64,000 nt of DNA, taken from NCBI RefSeq assembly GCF_029946505.1, contig NZ_JARZHG010000002.1, positions 682,001 to 746,000 of the forward strand, read 5' to 3'. Made by a program: the position numbers and the translations under genes. Position 1 is the stretch's first letter. Each line of letters opens with the position of its first letter. Source of the DNA: Polyangium sp. y55x31 (GTDB lineage Bacteria; Myxococcota_A; Polyangia; Polyangiales; Polyangiaceae). The notes under the pieces are model-generated. The model was not told the DNA's origin, made no database searches, and worked only from the letters and a program-made list of their open reading frames with translations. Shown here piece after piece: positions 26,976 to 35,306 of the stretch.

Positions 26976-28382
26976 TCATTCCACACGAAATCGCGGATCC
27001 TGCCTGATTTCGCGGATCCGCTCGCGCGCCCAGGGTTCGTCCGGGCCGATGTCCGCCGAGTCGCCGCCCGCGCCGATCGAGATGGTCCGGCCGCCTTCCA
27101 GGTCGAGATCGCAGAGCCCCTCGCCCCAGAGGATCGCGGCCTCGATCGGGCGGCGCTCGGCGCGGGGTCCGGTCGGGCCGAGCACGATCTCGAAGAGCTG
27201 CCCGAGGTCGTGCTTCGCGCCGCCGCGGCAAAAACGCGGGGCGCTCTGTGGCACGTGCTGGCCGAGCTCGCCGAGCAGGAAGGGCAAACCGAGGCTCCGG
27301 GCGATCGTGAGGTCATGGTCGAGCTTCCACGTCGCGCGGGCGAACGCGGGGTCCTTGTTCGAAGGCGCGACGGCCGTGTACACGTGCGCCGTCCAGACGA
27401 GCCGCGCGCGCAGGGAGGCGGGCAGCGCCTCGATCCACGCGCGCTGAAAGGACACGTAAGACGCCTCGTGCCCGCGCAGGTCGCCGAGCAGGATCGGGTG
27501 CGGGAAACGCTCGCCGAGCAGGCGGAGCGCCGGATGCACGAATTCATTCACCCAGGCGGAGGCTTCGGGCCCGTCCCAGGTGCCGCGCGCGACGTTCCGG
27601 AAGGTATCGAGCTCGTTGACGAGCTCGAAGGCCAGGATCGCCGGATCCCCCGCGATTTCGGGCCTCGCCGCGAGGGCCTCGATGCGCTCGGCGAGGGTGC
27701 CCGCGCCTTTTTCTTTCCACCCGCCTTCGAGATAAAAACGTCGAGCAAAAAAGGGGCTCTTCGGATCCTGGTCGTCGAGCGAGCGCGTGCTGTCCGGGGC
27801 CCCGTAGCCGGCCTGGTGGTTCTGCAGCGTGACGATGAAGCGCAAGGGCCGCTCGCGGCGCGCGTTTTCGTCGAGCAGGAGCGCGAGCATGTCGGCGGCG
27901 TGCTTGATCTCCGACGGCGAGCCCGTTTGCTTCAGCGAACCCCACAGTCGCACGACGGGCGCGCCGCTCCGGGCCACGGCGTCGAGGGCGGTGCAGGCGA
28001 CGCGGCGGCGATCGAGCTCGGTCGGCCCTCCCTCGTAGAGCAGTTTGTCGAGAAGATCGAACAGGTGCGTCCCGACGAACCGCAGCCGGACGGATCGACC
28101 GGCGAAGTCCTGCTCCATGTGCCCGATCACGCCGGGTTTGGCAGGAACGACCCGCGCCAATCCGTCCGGGCGCGGCCAGGCCTCGGAGACCCCGACGGTC
28201 TCGGGGCAAGCCGGATGCGGGCGCGGCGCCTTAAGCGAAGGGAGATTCGCGCGCAGATTCGGAGGCGGAGGCGAAACCAGAACCGGCGTCGGATTCGTGA
28301 GCGGCGCGGGCAGGACGGCGTCGGGGCGCGACGGCGCGTCACACGCGGCGACGATGCAAAAGAATGCCAGATAAAGACGCAT
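26976..28382 (-). CDS. GH5-like glycoside hydrolase lipoprotein
   Basis: 468 residues. The signal MRLYLAFFCIVAAC ends in lipobox VAAC (Cys14). The body looks like a TIM-barrel hydrolase of clan GH-A: VRLWGS, the acid/base pair Asn256-Glu257 in FELVNELDTF, and the candidate nucleophile Glu372 in FLLGELG. The spacing of about 115 residues fits GH5-type cellulases and mannanases. It should act on a beta-linked polysaccharide outside the cell or at its surface. Start 28382 is used because it begins the signal; the frame is open to 28427. Confidence 0.75.
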   Translation of the reverse strand: MRLYLAFFCIVAACDAPSRPDAVLPAPLTNPTPVLVSPPPPNLRANLPSLKAPRPHPACPETVGVSEAWPRPDGLARVVPAKPGVIGHMEQDFAGRSVRLRFVGTHLFDLLDKLLYEGGPTELDRRRVACTALDAVARSGAPVVRLWGSLKQTGSPSEIKHAADMLALLLDENARRERPLRFIVTLQNHQAGYGAPDSTRSLDDQDPKSPFFARRFYLEGGWKEKGAGTLAERIEALAARPEIAGDPAILAFELVNELDTFRNVARGTWDGPEASAWVNEFVHPALRLLGERFPHPILLGDLRGHEASYVSFQRAWIEALPASLRARLVWTAHVYTAVAPSNKDPAFARATWKLDHDLTIARSLGLPFLLGELGQHVPQSAPRFCRGGAKHDLGQLFEIVLGPTGPRAERRPIEAAILWGEGLCDLDLEGGRTISIGAGGDSADIGPDEPWARERIREIRQDPRFRVE

Positions 28383-28433
28383 GGCGGGACCGAGGAGACC
28401 GAGCTTCCTCCACGAAAGGCCCACCACCCGAAA

Positions 28434-28799
28434 TCAGGAAAATAAAGTGGGGAGGAACTGCTGCATTTGCTTGGCCTGGGCCTCGGCGCGCGCGCGGCAG
28501 GCTTCGAGGCGGGCGCGCAGCGGGCCGTCGGCGTCCCGGGCGCCGCGGCGAAAGACCTCGGCCGCGCGCTCGTGCGTGAGCTTGAGCAAAGGAGCGAGGC
28601 TCTTCTGATCGACGCGCATCGGAGCGTCGAGCAGCACGATGCACGCTTCGGCCGCATCCCGCAGGTCCGATGCGTCGAGGGCGTCGGCGACCGGGAGAAG
28701 CTCCACGAGCGACTGCCTGAGTGTGTCTCGCCCGCCTCTGGGTATCACGCTGGACATGAGGATGCGGTCCAGGATAGCGGAGGAATTCGATTCGGCCAT
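28434..28799 (-). CDS. Small helical protein of unknown function
   Basis: 121 residues starting MAESNSSAILDRILMSSVIPRGG. It is predicted almost wholly helical, with long Ala/Glu/Arg runs (LRARLEACRARAEAQAKQMQQF), and has no signal peptide. It precedes the GH5-type gene by about 50 bases in the same direction. The frame stays open to 29084, but the upstream part crosses a likely terminator and is not credible. Function unknown. Confidence 0.6.
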   Translation of the reverse strand: MAESNSSAILDRILMSSVIPRGGRDTLRQSLVELLPVADALDASDLRDAAEACIVLLDAPMRVDQKSLAPLLKLTHERAAEVFRRGARDADGPLRARLEACRARAEAQAKQMQQFLPTLFS

Positions 28800-29122
28800 C
28801 CGGGGCGTTATTTGTCGCGACGCGGCATGCACATCGAGCGCTCGCCTTGCCTCGAAGCGCCAAGATCGTGCCGCAGGGGGTGCACCCCGGACGGGTGATT
28901 TCGATGAGACCGGTAACCCCTGGGCTCCCTGGCTACGGGTGTCCTGACAAACGCAAAACGAGCGAGAGGCACGATCGGTGCGCCCCTCGCTCGCGAGAGC
29001 AGCAGCGTCCCCCCCGAGCCGCTGCCTGCTCTCCTGCCCGATCCTACCCCGCGCGCGCCAAAAAGCCCCACGTCCGGAGAGCAATCCCCTGTGGGGATGT
29101 CGGTTTTTGGGGAGACGAAAAT
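28800..29122. other. Spacer downstream of the spermidine-synthase-like gene
   Basis: 323 bases on the minus strand between the membrane-protein stop and the small helical gene. It holds the terminator at 28944-28992 and should carry the promoter for the small gene and the GH5-type gene. Nothing else was recognised. Confidence 0.5.
28944..28992 (-). terminator. Intrinsic terminator of the spermidine-synthase-like gene
   Basis: An imperfect GC-rich hairpin (about 28960-28972 with 28978-28992) is followed on the minus strand by GTTTTGCGTTTGTC. It lies about 130 bases past the stop at 29123. Confidence 0.7.
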
Positions 29123-31585
29123 CTAGCTGGAATGGGCCGAGGCGCCCTGGGGCAGATCGATCTCGGGCACGGTCGGGCGTTCGCTGGTGGGCGTGACGCG
29201 GTCGCCGGGCAGAGGCTCGGGGCGGGGCTCCGCGAGCCGGGTCGGCCGCCGCGCCGCAGGGACGAGCACGGCGGCGAGCAGCACCGAGGCGCCTCCGCAG
29301 AGCACGGCCGCGCTGTAGCCGAGGCGGAGCGCGAGCAGAGTGCCGCCGAAAAGCGCGAACGCGGCGAACGATCCGGCGACGGCCATCGCGAGGGGAAGCG
29401 CGCGATCGGCGATCGAGGAAGCGATGCGCGCGCCGAGCGCGAGGAGCGCGCCGAGGCCGAGGCCGATCACGGAGAGGATCGCCGCGGCGACGCCGAGCCG
29501 CGCCGGCAGCGTGAGCCCGAGGGCCAAGCCGAGCGCCGGATCGAGGCCCATCGCGAGGGGCGCGAGGACGAACACGAGCGCGAGCGACCAGCGCTGCGCC
29601 GCGCCCTGCGCGCCCACGTCCCCGGGCCGATGCCCGAGCCCGAAGCCCACGCCGAGCGCGAGCAAAAAGACGAGCGGCAAGACGAGCGCCACGAGATCCG
29701 CCCGGCCCACGACCGCGCCGAGCCGCGGGATCAGCGCCCCGCCGATGAGCGAGATGCTCGCCGCGGAAAAACCGAGCGCGAGCGCGGCGCGCAGGATCGA
29801 CCCGCGGGAAGCGCCCTCGAGCGTCCGCCGCGCCGCCACGAGCGGCCCGAGCAGCGCGACGAACGCCGCGAGCGCCGTCACCACGAGGCCGGCGGCGATC
29901 GTCAAGAGCCCGCGCTGGTTCTCCTTCAGCCCGCGCACGTCGAGCAGCGTCTTCTTCAGGTCTCCCGGCGCGACCGTGGAGAACCAGAAGGGACGATCGT
30001 CCGTCGGCGGCCGGAGATCCGTGCCCTGCCGCGCCGAGAGCTCGGCCGGATCGGCGCCCTCGACGATCGAGCGACGGAGGTTACCTTTTGGCGCCTCCGC
30101 CATGAGCAGCTCGGCGAACTTGTGCCGCCGGCAGTGCGAGCGGAGGTTCGTGAGCTCCTCGGCGCGGAGCGGCGTGCGCTTGACGAGGACCGTGCTGATC
30201 CGGTCCTTCGTGCAGCCGAAGAGGTGCGTCGCGGGCGCCTCTGCCCCCGTCTCGCGCAGCGCGCTCGTGACGAGCGCGACGAGCCGATCCGCCTCCACCT
30301 CCGGCCGCGAGAGCGTCACGGTGCCCTCGGGGACGACCGCGAGGATGAGATCTCGCACGGCCTGCGTCGTGAAGAGCGGGCTCGGCGTGGCCGCGACGGC
30401 GCCGACCGGCGAAGGCGCGAAGGCGTCGAAGTATCCGACGACGATGCTGCGATACGGCACGGGAGGACGCCGCACGTATCCGCGTGGCCCCTCGATCGCG
30501 ACCCGGATCTCGGGTTTGTCGTAGAGCTCTCCGCTCCACGCGCGCGACTCGCCGCGCATCACCTCGTGCACGATCGCCGGGTCCGCCTCGACCGCGTGAA
30601 TCTCTTTCTGGTTCTGACGGAGCGCGGACCTGAGCTCGCGCCCGCCGGCCGAGCCCACGACGAGCACGGGCCCCTTGTCCTTGTGGAGCACGTAGCCGAG
30701 CTCGTCCGGCGTGGCCGGCGGCATCTGCTTGCCGTCGTAGATCTGCGTGCCCATCGTCCCGTCGGCGCGCAGCCACGCGGCGCCCGCCGAGGGTTTGTCC
30801 ACGGTGAGCAGGGCGTGGTTCGTCCAGTGCTGGAAGGAGACGCGCTCGATCTGGATCCACCGGATCGCCGCGAGCTTGAGGTACGGCGCGCCGATCTCGC
30901 CCGCGAGGAGCACCGAGCAGCCGAGCACGAACGTCGTGACGACCCCGAGGTGGACGCGCGGCGGCTCCGCTTCCCCGGACGAACCCTCGCCCTCGGCCTC
31001 GACGATCTCACGCCGCGCCGCGACCGCGAACAGCGCCGCCGCGAGGCTCGCCGCGATCGCCGCGCCGAGCCCCACCCGCGCAGGCCCGAACCGCAGGACG
31101 AACGCCGCCACGACGACGCCACACGCCGCGCCGAGGAGCCCGCTCTTGCCGACGTCGGCCACGCGCCGCCGCGCCACGCCGAGCGCGCCCGTGAGCGTCA
31201 CGCCCGCGAGGAGGAACGGCAGGAGCGAGGTGCCGAGGAAGATCGCGAGCTGGCCGAGCGCCGCGCGATCGAAGGTGTCCACGGAGCGAGCGCGCACCCC
31301 GACCACGACCGAGACGGCCATCGCGCCCGCGGAGAGCGCGGCGAAATGTGCGACCGGCGCGGCGCTGCGCGGCGATTTCCCGATGCCCCGCACGAGCGAG
31401 CCGAACCACGCCCCGAGGCCGAGCCCGAGCGGCAGGAGCGCGAGCCACACGAGCTCGAAGTGCGGGCCCAGCAAGGCAGAGAACAGCCGCACGAGCGCGA
31501 TCGAGAGCACCACGAACGCGGCGAGGTAAAGCGCGATACCCCCGGCGAGGGCCCTCGACTGGCTGACCGACATTGCGAGGGACAT
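29123..31585 (-). CDS. Spermidine-synthase-like multi-span membrane protein
   Basis: 820 residues. About six hydrophobic segments come first (GGIALYLAAFVVLSIALVRL onward). A soluble Rossmann domain follows, like that of polyamine aminopropyltransferases (GPVLVVGSAGGRELRSAL; AVEADPAIVHEVM; YRSIVVGYFDA). About eight more membrane segments and a charged tail end it. The catalytic Asp-rich loops of true spermidine synthases are not clear (SAGGRE replaces GGGDGG), so it may not make spermidine. Similar membrane-embedded forms are common in myxobacteria, with unknown roles. A second start is Met5 at 31573. Confidence 0.75.
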   Translation of the reverse strand: MSLAMSVSQSRALAGGIALYLAAFVVLSIALVRLFSALLGPHFELVWLALLPLGLGLGAWFGSLVRGIGKSPRSAAPVAHFAALSAGAMAVSVVVGVRARSVDTFDRAALGQLAIFLGTSLLPFLLAGVTLTGALGVARRRVADVGKSGLLGAACGVVVAAFVLRFGPARVGLGAAIAASLAAALFAVAARREIVEAEGEGSSGEAEPPRVHLGVVTTFVLGCSVLLAGEIGAPYLKLAAIRWIQIERVSFQHWTNHALLTVDKPSAGAAWLRADGTMGTQIYDGKQMPPATPDELGYVLHKDKGPVLVVGSAGGRELRSALRQNQKEIHAVEADPAIVHEVMRGESRAWSGELYDKPEIRVAIEGPRGYVRRPPVPYRSIVVGYFDAFAPSPVGAVAATPSPLFTTQAVRDLILAVVPEGTVTLSRPEVEADRLVALVTSALRETGAEAPATHLFGCTKDRISTVLVKRTPLRAEELTNLRSHCRRHKFAELLMAEAPKGNLRRSIVEGADPAELSARQGTDLRPPTDDRPFWFSTVAPGDLKKTLLDVRGLKENQRGLLTIAAGLVVTALAAFVALLGPLVAARRTLEGASRGSILRAALALGFSAASISLIGGALIPRLGAVVGRADLVALVLPLVFLLALGVGFGLGHRPGDVGAQGAAQRWSLALVFVLAPLAMGLDPALGLALGLTLPARLGVAAAILSVIGLGLGALLALGARIASSIADRALPLAMAVAGSFAAFALFGGTLLALRLGYSAAVLCGGASVLLAAVLVPAARRPTRLAEPRPEPLPGDRVTPTSERPTVPEIDLPQGASAHSS

Positions 31586-31648
31586 CGTCTAGCACGGGTC
31601 GAAGCTCGTTGACCCGCCGAATCTCTCGCGTTCGGTCGCTCGCGTCCC

Positions 31649-33508
31649 TCAGCGTTCTTTGCCGAGCGGCGAGAGCGGCCACGGGCGGAGGAGGGGTACG
31701 GCCGCCGTCGGGCCACTCTGCCGAAGCGCGCGCGTGCACTCGTCGACGAGCAGACGCCGCGGCCCGAACGCCGTCCCGTTCGCGGCATCGGCGTCCATGA
31801 GCCGCGTGGGCGTGTCGCGGCCGAAATCGTCAGGGTGACCAGGATCATCGAGCAGCACGTGCCCGAGCTCGTGCGCGAGGGCGAAGCTCGCGCGGTCGGC
31901 CCGGAGCGCGGCGCGATCCGTGATGAGCACGTTGCGCACCGCGCCGCCGTCGGCGCCGATGAAGCTCTCGCCGATGCGGCCGCTGCCCGCGAAATTCGGC
32001 ACCACGATCACCTCGATGGTCGATGGGTCCCCGTCGTCGAGCGCCTTGATGAGCGCGCGCTCCTCGACCGTGCCCGCGATCGCGTCGATGTCGTTGAAGT
32101 GCTGCAGCCCGTCTTCCAGCTCGACGCGCCCGATGCACGCCGTGAGCAGCGCGTCCGTGCTGACCGGCCCCGACGCGGGCGGCTCGACGAGCGCCGGCTC
32201 GCCGCTCTTGCGCCGCACGAGCACATCGGAGCTGCCGCGCGCGCCCGCCGCGATCGTCGCGTTGTCCGAGACGCGCGCCACAAACCCTGCCGCGGCGATC
32301 GCCGTCGCGAGCACGCGCGCCGCGCCCGCGGGCGTCGTGCCTTTTTCGAGCGCCGCCGCGACCTCGCGCCCGTCCACGCGCACGCGCACCTTGCCGCCGC
32401 CCGCCGCGGGCAAGCCATGATCACAGCCGAGCGCCACGAGGTGCGGGCGCGGCGGATCCACGATCGTGATCTCCGTCTCGGCGGGCGGCCCGAAGCTCAC
32501 GCCGCACGCGCCCCAGAGCGTGCTCGCCTGCGCCACGTCCGCGCGCGCGAGCGCCACCGCGCCCGCGTCGTCTCCGCCCACGGGCGGCGGCCCGCCGGGC
32601 CGCGGACGCACGAGAAACACGCGCAGCACGCCCCGATATCGCACGAGCGGCCCGAGCGGCGAGACGCGTGGTCCCGCGATGCGCAGGCCTCCGAGCTTGC
32701 GCGCCTCGCTGACCAGCGCGAGCTCCACCGCGCCGCCGAGCTCCGCGCGCACCGATCGATCCCGCACCGTCGGGTGGTTCCGATCGATCTCGTCCGGCAC
32801 CACGCGGATCGGCGCGGTCGAGGCGCACCTGAGCGACGCGCCCACGCCGTCGGGACATGGAACCGCGCCGAGCATCAAGGGATCGAGCCGATCGACGATC
32901 GCGCCCGACGGCGCGCGGCCCGTCACGCGCACGACCGGCGGCAGATCGTCCGGCGTGGCCACGACGACGAACCGCACCGCATCGGGGTTCGTGGTGTTCG
33001 AATACGGATCCGCGGGCAGCCGCTCCGGCGGCGTGCGCTCGAGCGAAGCGTGCGAGCGCGCCGGATCCACGAAACGACCCTGCCCATCGACAGGCCGCAC
33101 GTCGATCGCCGCGATCGTACGCGTTCGTCCGAACGCCTTCACCTCGCCGCGCCCCGCCCGCACGGCTTGCAGCGCGACACGCTTCGCGCCCGCGGGGATC
33201 ACGCTCCCCGCGAACGGCCGCCCATCGACGAGCAGGCGCGCCACGTCGCCGCGGACCTCGATCGTTCGATCCTTGCCCTTGGGCAACGCGAGATCGAACA
33301 GGTCCGTCGACGGCGCGACGACGTCCTGCTCGGCGTCGGGCCGACCATCGAGATCGTCGTCGTCGCGATCGACGCCGAGCACGATCCGATCGTCGGCCTG
33401 CGCTTCAGGCAGGCTCTCCGAGCTCCCCTGCCCCGCGGCGGCGAGGACGACCCCGAGGACGAGCGCGCGCCCGAAGGGCCGACCGCGCGCGCCCCGGGCG
33501 AGGCTCAC
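31649..33508 (-). CDS. Exported zincin-type metallopeptidase
   Basis: 619 residues with a signal-like N-terminus (GRALVLGVVLAAAGQGSSES), an Asp-rich segment (DRDDDDLDGRPDAEQD), a long unassigned middle part and a C-terminal zinc site HELGH at 546-550. A possible third ligand is His558 (DDPGH), with an LMDAD turn containing Met571. This recalls metzincins, though the usual Gly in HExxHxxG is absent. The GTG start overlaps the stop of the upstream ompA-type gene (GTGA at 33505-33508), so the two are coupled. The protease may process the outer-membrane protein or its neighbours; that is inference. Confidence 0.75.
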   Translation of the reverse strand: MSLARGARGRPFGRALVLGVVLAAAGQGSSESLPEAQADDRIVLGVDRDDDDLDGRPDAEQDVVAPSTDLFDLALPKGKDRTIEVRGDVARLLVDGRPFAGSVIPAGAKRVALQAVRAGRGEVKAFGRTRTIAAIDVRPVDGQGRFVDPARSHASLERTPPERLPADPYSNTTNPDAVRFVVVATPDDLPPVVRVTGRAPSGAIVDRLDPLMLGAVPCPDGVGASLRCASTAPIRVVPDEIDRNHPTVRDRSVRAELGGAVELALVSEARKLGGLRIAGPRVSPLGPLVRYRGVLRVFLVRPRPGGPPPVGGDDAGAVALARADVAQASTLWGACGVSFGPPAETEITIVDPPRPHLVALGCDHGLPAAGGGKVRVRVDGREVAAALEKGTTPAGAARVLATAIAAAGFVARVSDNATIAAGARGSSDVLVRRKSGEPALVEPPASGPVSTDALLTACIGRVELEDGLQHFNDIDAIAGTVEERALIKALDDGDPSTIEVIVVPNFAGSGRIGESFIGADGGAVRNVLITDRAALRADRASFALAHELGHVLLDDPGHPDDFGRDTPTRLMDADAANGTAFGPRRLLVDECTRALRQSGPTAAVPLLRPWPLSPLGKER

Positions 33509-35214
33509 CGCCCCTCGATCGCCTGCGTGACGATGTGGAACTCGACGCGACGGTTGCGCGCTTGCCCCTCGGCCGACACGTTGCTCGCGACCGGCTTGCG
33601 CGCGCCAAAGCCCTTCGATTGGAGCCGGCTCGCCGCGATGCCACCCTTGTTGATCAGGTAGTCACGCACGGCTGCGGCGCGGTTCGCCGAGAGCTTGTCG
33701 TTGTACTCGGGCTTGCCGACGTCGTCGGTGTGGCCTTCGACGCTGACGAGCTTGATCTCGGGGTTCGCCTTGAGCAGGCGCACGACCTCGTCGAGGATCG
33801 GGTAGCTCTTCGGCAAGATCACGTTGCTGTCGAACTCGAACTCGACCTGCTTCGTGATCTGAATCTCGCTCGATCCGCTGATGCGGCGGACGAACTGCGG
33901 GCAACCTTCCTTCTCGGGATCGTCGCCGCGCATGCCCGGCTCCTTCGGGCACTTGTCCTCGGCGTCGGGCACCGTGTCCTGATCGGCGTCGTCCTCGGGG
34001 CAGCCGTCGCGATCGTCGATGCCGTCCTTGTCCTCGGGGACGGCCGGACACTTGTCGACGTTGTCGGGGATGCCGTCCTTGTCGAGATCGGACATCGTCG
34101 GACAGCCGTCGTCGGGGTTCGGCGGCGCCTTGTCTTCCTTGTCGACGGGGCACATGTCGACGAGGTCCGGGAAGCCGTCCTTGTCCGTGTCGACGTCGTC
34201 GCGGAACTGGTAACGCGCCGAGCCAGCGCCGACCTCGGTGTCCTTGAGCTGGAAGGCACCGCCGACGACCGCGACGATGCGCATGTCGGGCGCGTAGCCG
34301 CCCGTGAGGCGCGAGCCGACCGAGAGACCCGCCCACGAAAGTTTCTTCGCGTCGAGCGCCATGCGACCCGAGAGCGACCACTCGAGCGGCGAAGCGTCGA
34401 GCTCGCCGAGCGTCTCGGGCAGCATGCCCACGGAGCCGAAGAGCTCGGCCCCGATGCGCAGGCGATCCTGCATGAGCGGCACGTAGCCGCCGACGCCGTA
34501 CGTGAGCTCGCGGCCGACCGTGAGCTCGTGCAGCTTCGCGGTGGGCCGGATGGCGAACCCCGCGTTCAGCGCAATGAAAAACTTCTTCGCGTCGTACTCG
34601 GTGGCGATGCCGACGCTGCCCCACGTCTCCTTGTCGCCGCCGAAGGAGAACTCGTCGCCGGTCGGCAAGAAGACCGACGCGCGCAGGCCGAGCTTGAAGG
34701 ACTTGTCCTCCGTGCGGAACACGAGGAAGCGGCCATCGAGCCGCAGATCCATCGGCGCGAAGGCTTGCATGTTGACATTCTGGTTGAGCCCGGCCGTCGA
34801 GTTGCCGGTGGGGCTGCCGCTCTGGTAGAGCGCGAGCGGGAGCGTCACCTGCACCGCGCCGCGCTCGAGGATCTCGGCGCCGGCCGTGAGGTACGCCGCG
34901 AGCTGGTTGGCGACAGGCGCGCCTTTGAGCGTCTGGGCCTTGTCGATGTTGTCGACGTGGTTGTCGACGCGAAGCGGGTTCAGCGAGAAGCCGAGCCCGA
35001 ACTGACCGTAGAGGCGCGTCTGACCGATCTCGGGCCGCCAGATCGCGAGGCCGTCGGCAGGCGCACCGCCGATCTGCAGCCGGTCGAGGTAAAACGTCTT
35101 GTCCTGCGCGTGCGCCGCGAGGGGCACGAGCAAGGTGGCAAGGAGGCTAGCGCCGGGCAGAAGGGTCTTTTTCGCCCGCGTTGCCCATGCGGGTCCCGTA
35201 TGTCGTCGAACCAT
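33505..35214 (-). CDS. OmpA-family outer membrane protein with thrombospondin type 3 repeats
   Basis: 569 residues. A signal peptide (TLLPGASLLATLLVPLAAHAQ) leads to a beta-barrel-like N-terminal domain (about 30-340). Calcium-binding thrombospondin type 3 repeats follow (DTDKDGFPDLVDMCP; DLDKDGIPDNVDKCP). The C-terminal OmpA peptidoglycan-binding domain has VEGHTDDVGKPEYNDKLSANRA. The ATG at 35214 is preceded by a GTG at 35217 that sits better with GAGG upstream; the difference is one residue. The protein should tether the outer membrane to the wall. It is coupled to the downstream peptidase gene. Confidence 0.9.
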   Translation of the reverse strand: MVRRHTGPAWATRAKKTLLPGASLLATLLVPLAAHAQDKTFYLDRLQIGGAPADGLAIWRPEIGQTRLYGQFGLGFSLNPLRVDNHVDNIDKAQTLKGAPVANQLAAYLTAGAEILERGAVQVTLPLALYQSGSPTGNSTAGLNQNVNMQAFAPMDLRLDGRFLVFRTEDKSFKLGLRASVFLPTGDEFSFGGDKETWGSVGIATEYDAKKFFIALNAGFAIRPTAKLHELTVGRELTYGVGGYVPLMQDRLRIGAELFGSVGMLPETLGELDASPLEWSLSGRMALDAKKLSWAGLSVGSRLTGGYAPDMRIVAVVGGAFQLKDTEVGAGSARYQFRDDVDTDKDGFPDLVDMCPVDKEDKAPPNPDDGCPTMSDLDKDGIPDNVDKCPAVPEDKDGIDDRDGCPEDDADQDTVPDAEDKCPKEPGMRGDDPEKEGCPQFVRRISGSSEIQITKQVEFEFDSNVILPKSYPILDEVVRLLKANPEIKLVSVEGHTDDVGKPEYNDKLSANRAAAVRDYLINKGGIAASRLQSKGFGARKPVASNVSAEGQARNRRVEFHIVTQAIEGR

Positions 35215-35306
35215 CACGCGATGTCCTCTGTATCATTGTCCCGGCCAGACCGGGTGGCCGTTGCGCGCCCTCCCTTCACGCAAGGCCACCCTGGCGTCAT
35301 GGACGG

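Noticed and set aside
23825-27007. Very long open frame on the plus strand opposite the EutB-EutC fusion
   Set aside because: Composition is Arg/His/Leu/Val/Asp filler typical of the antisense of a GC-rich gene, with no family motif. The minus-strand reading gives a recognised enzyme over its whole length.
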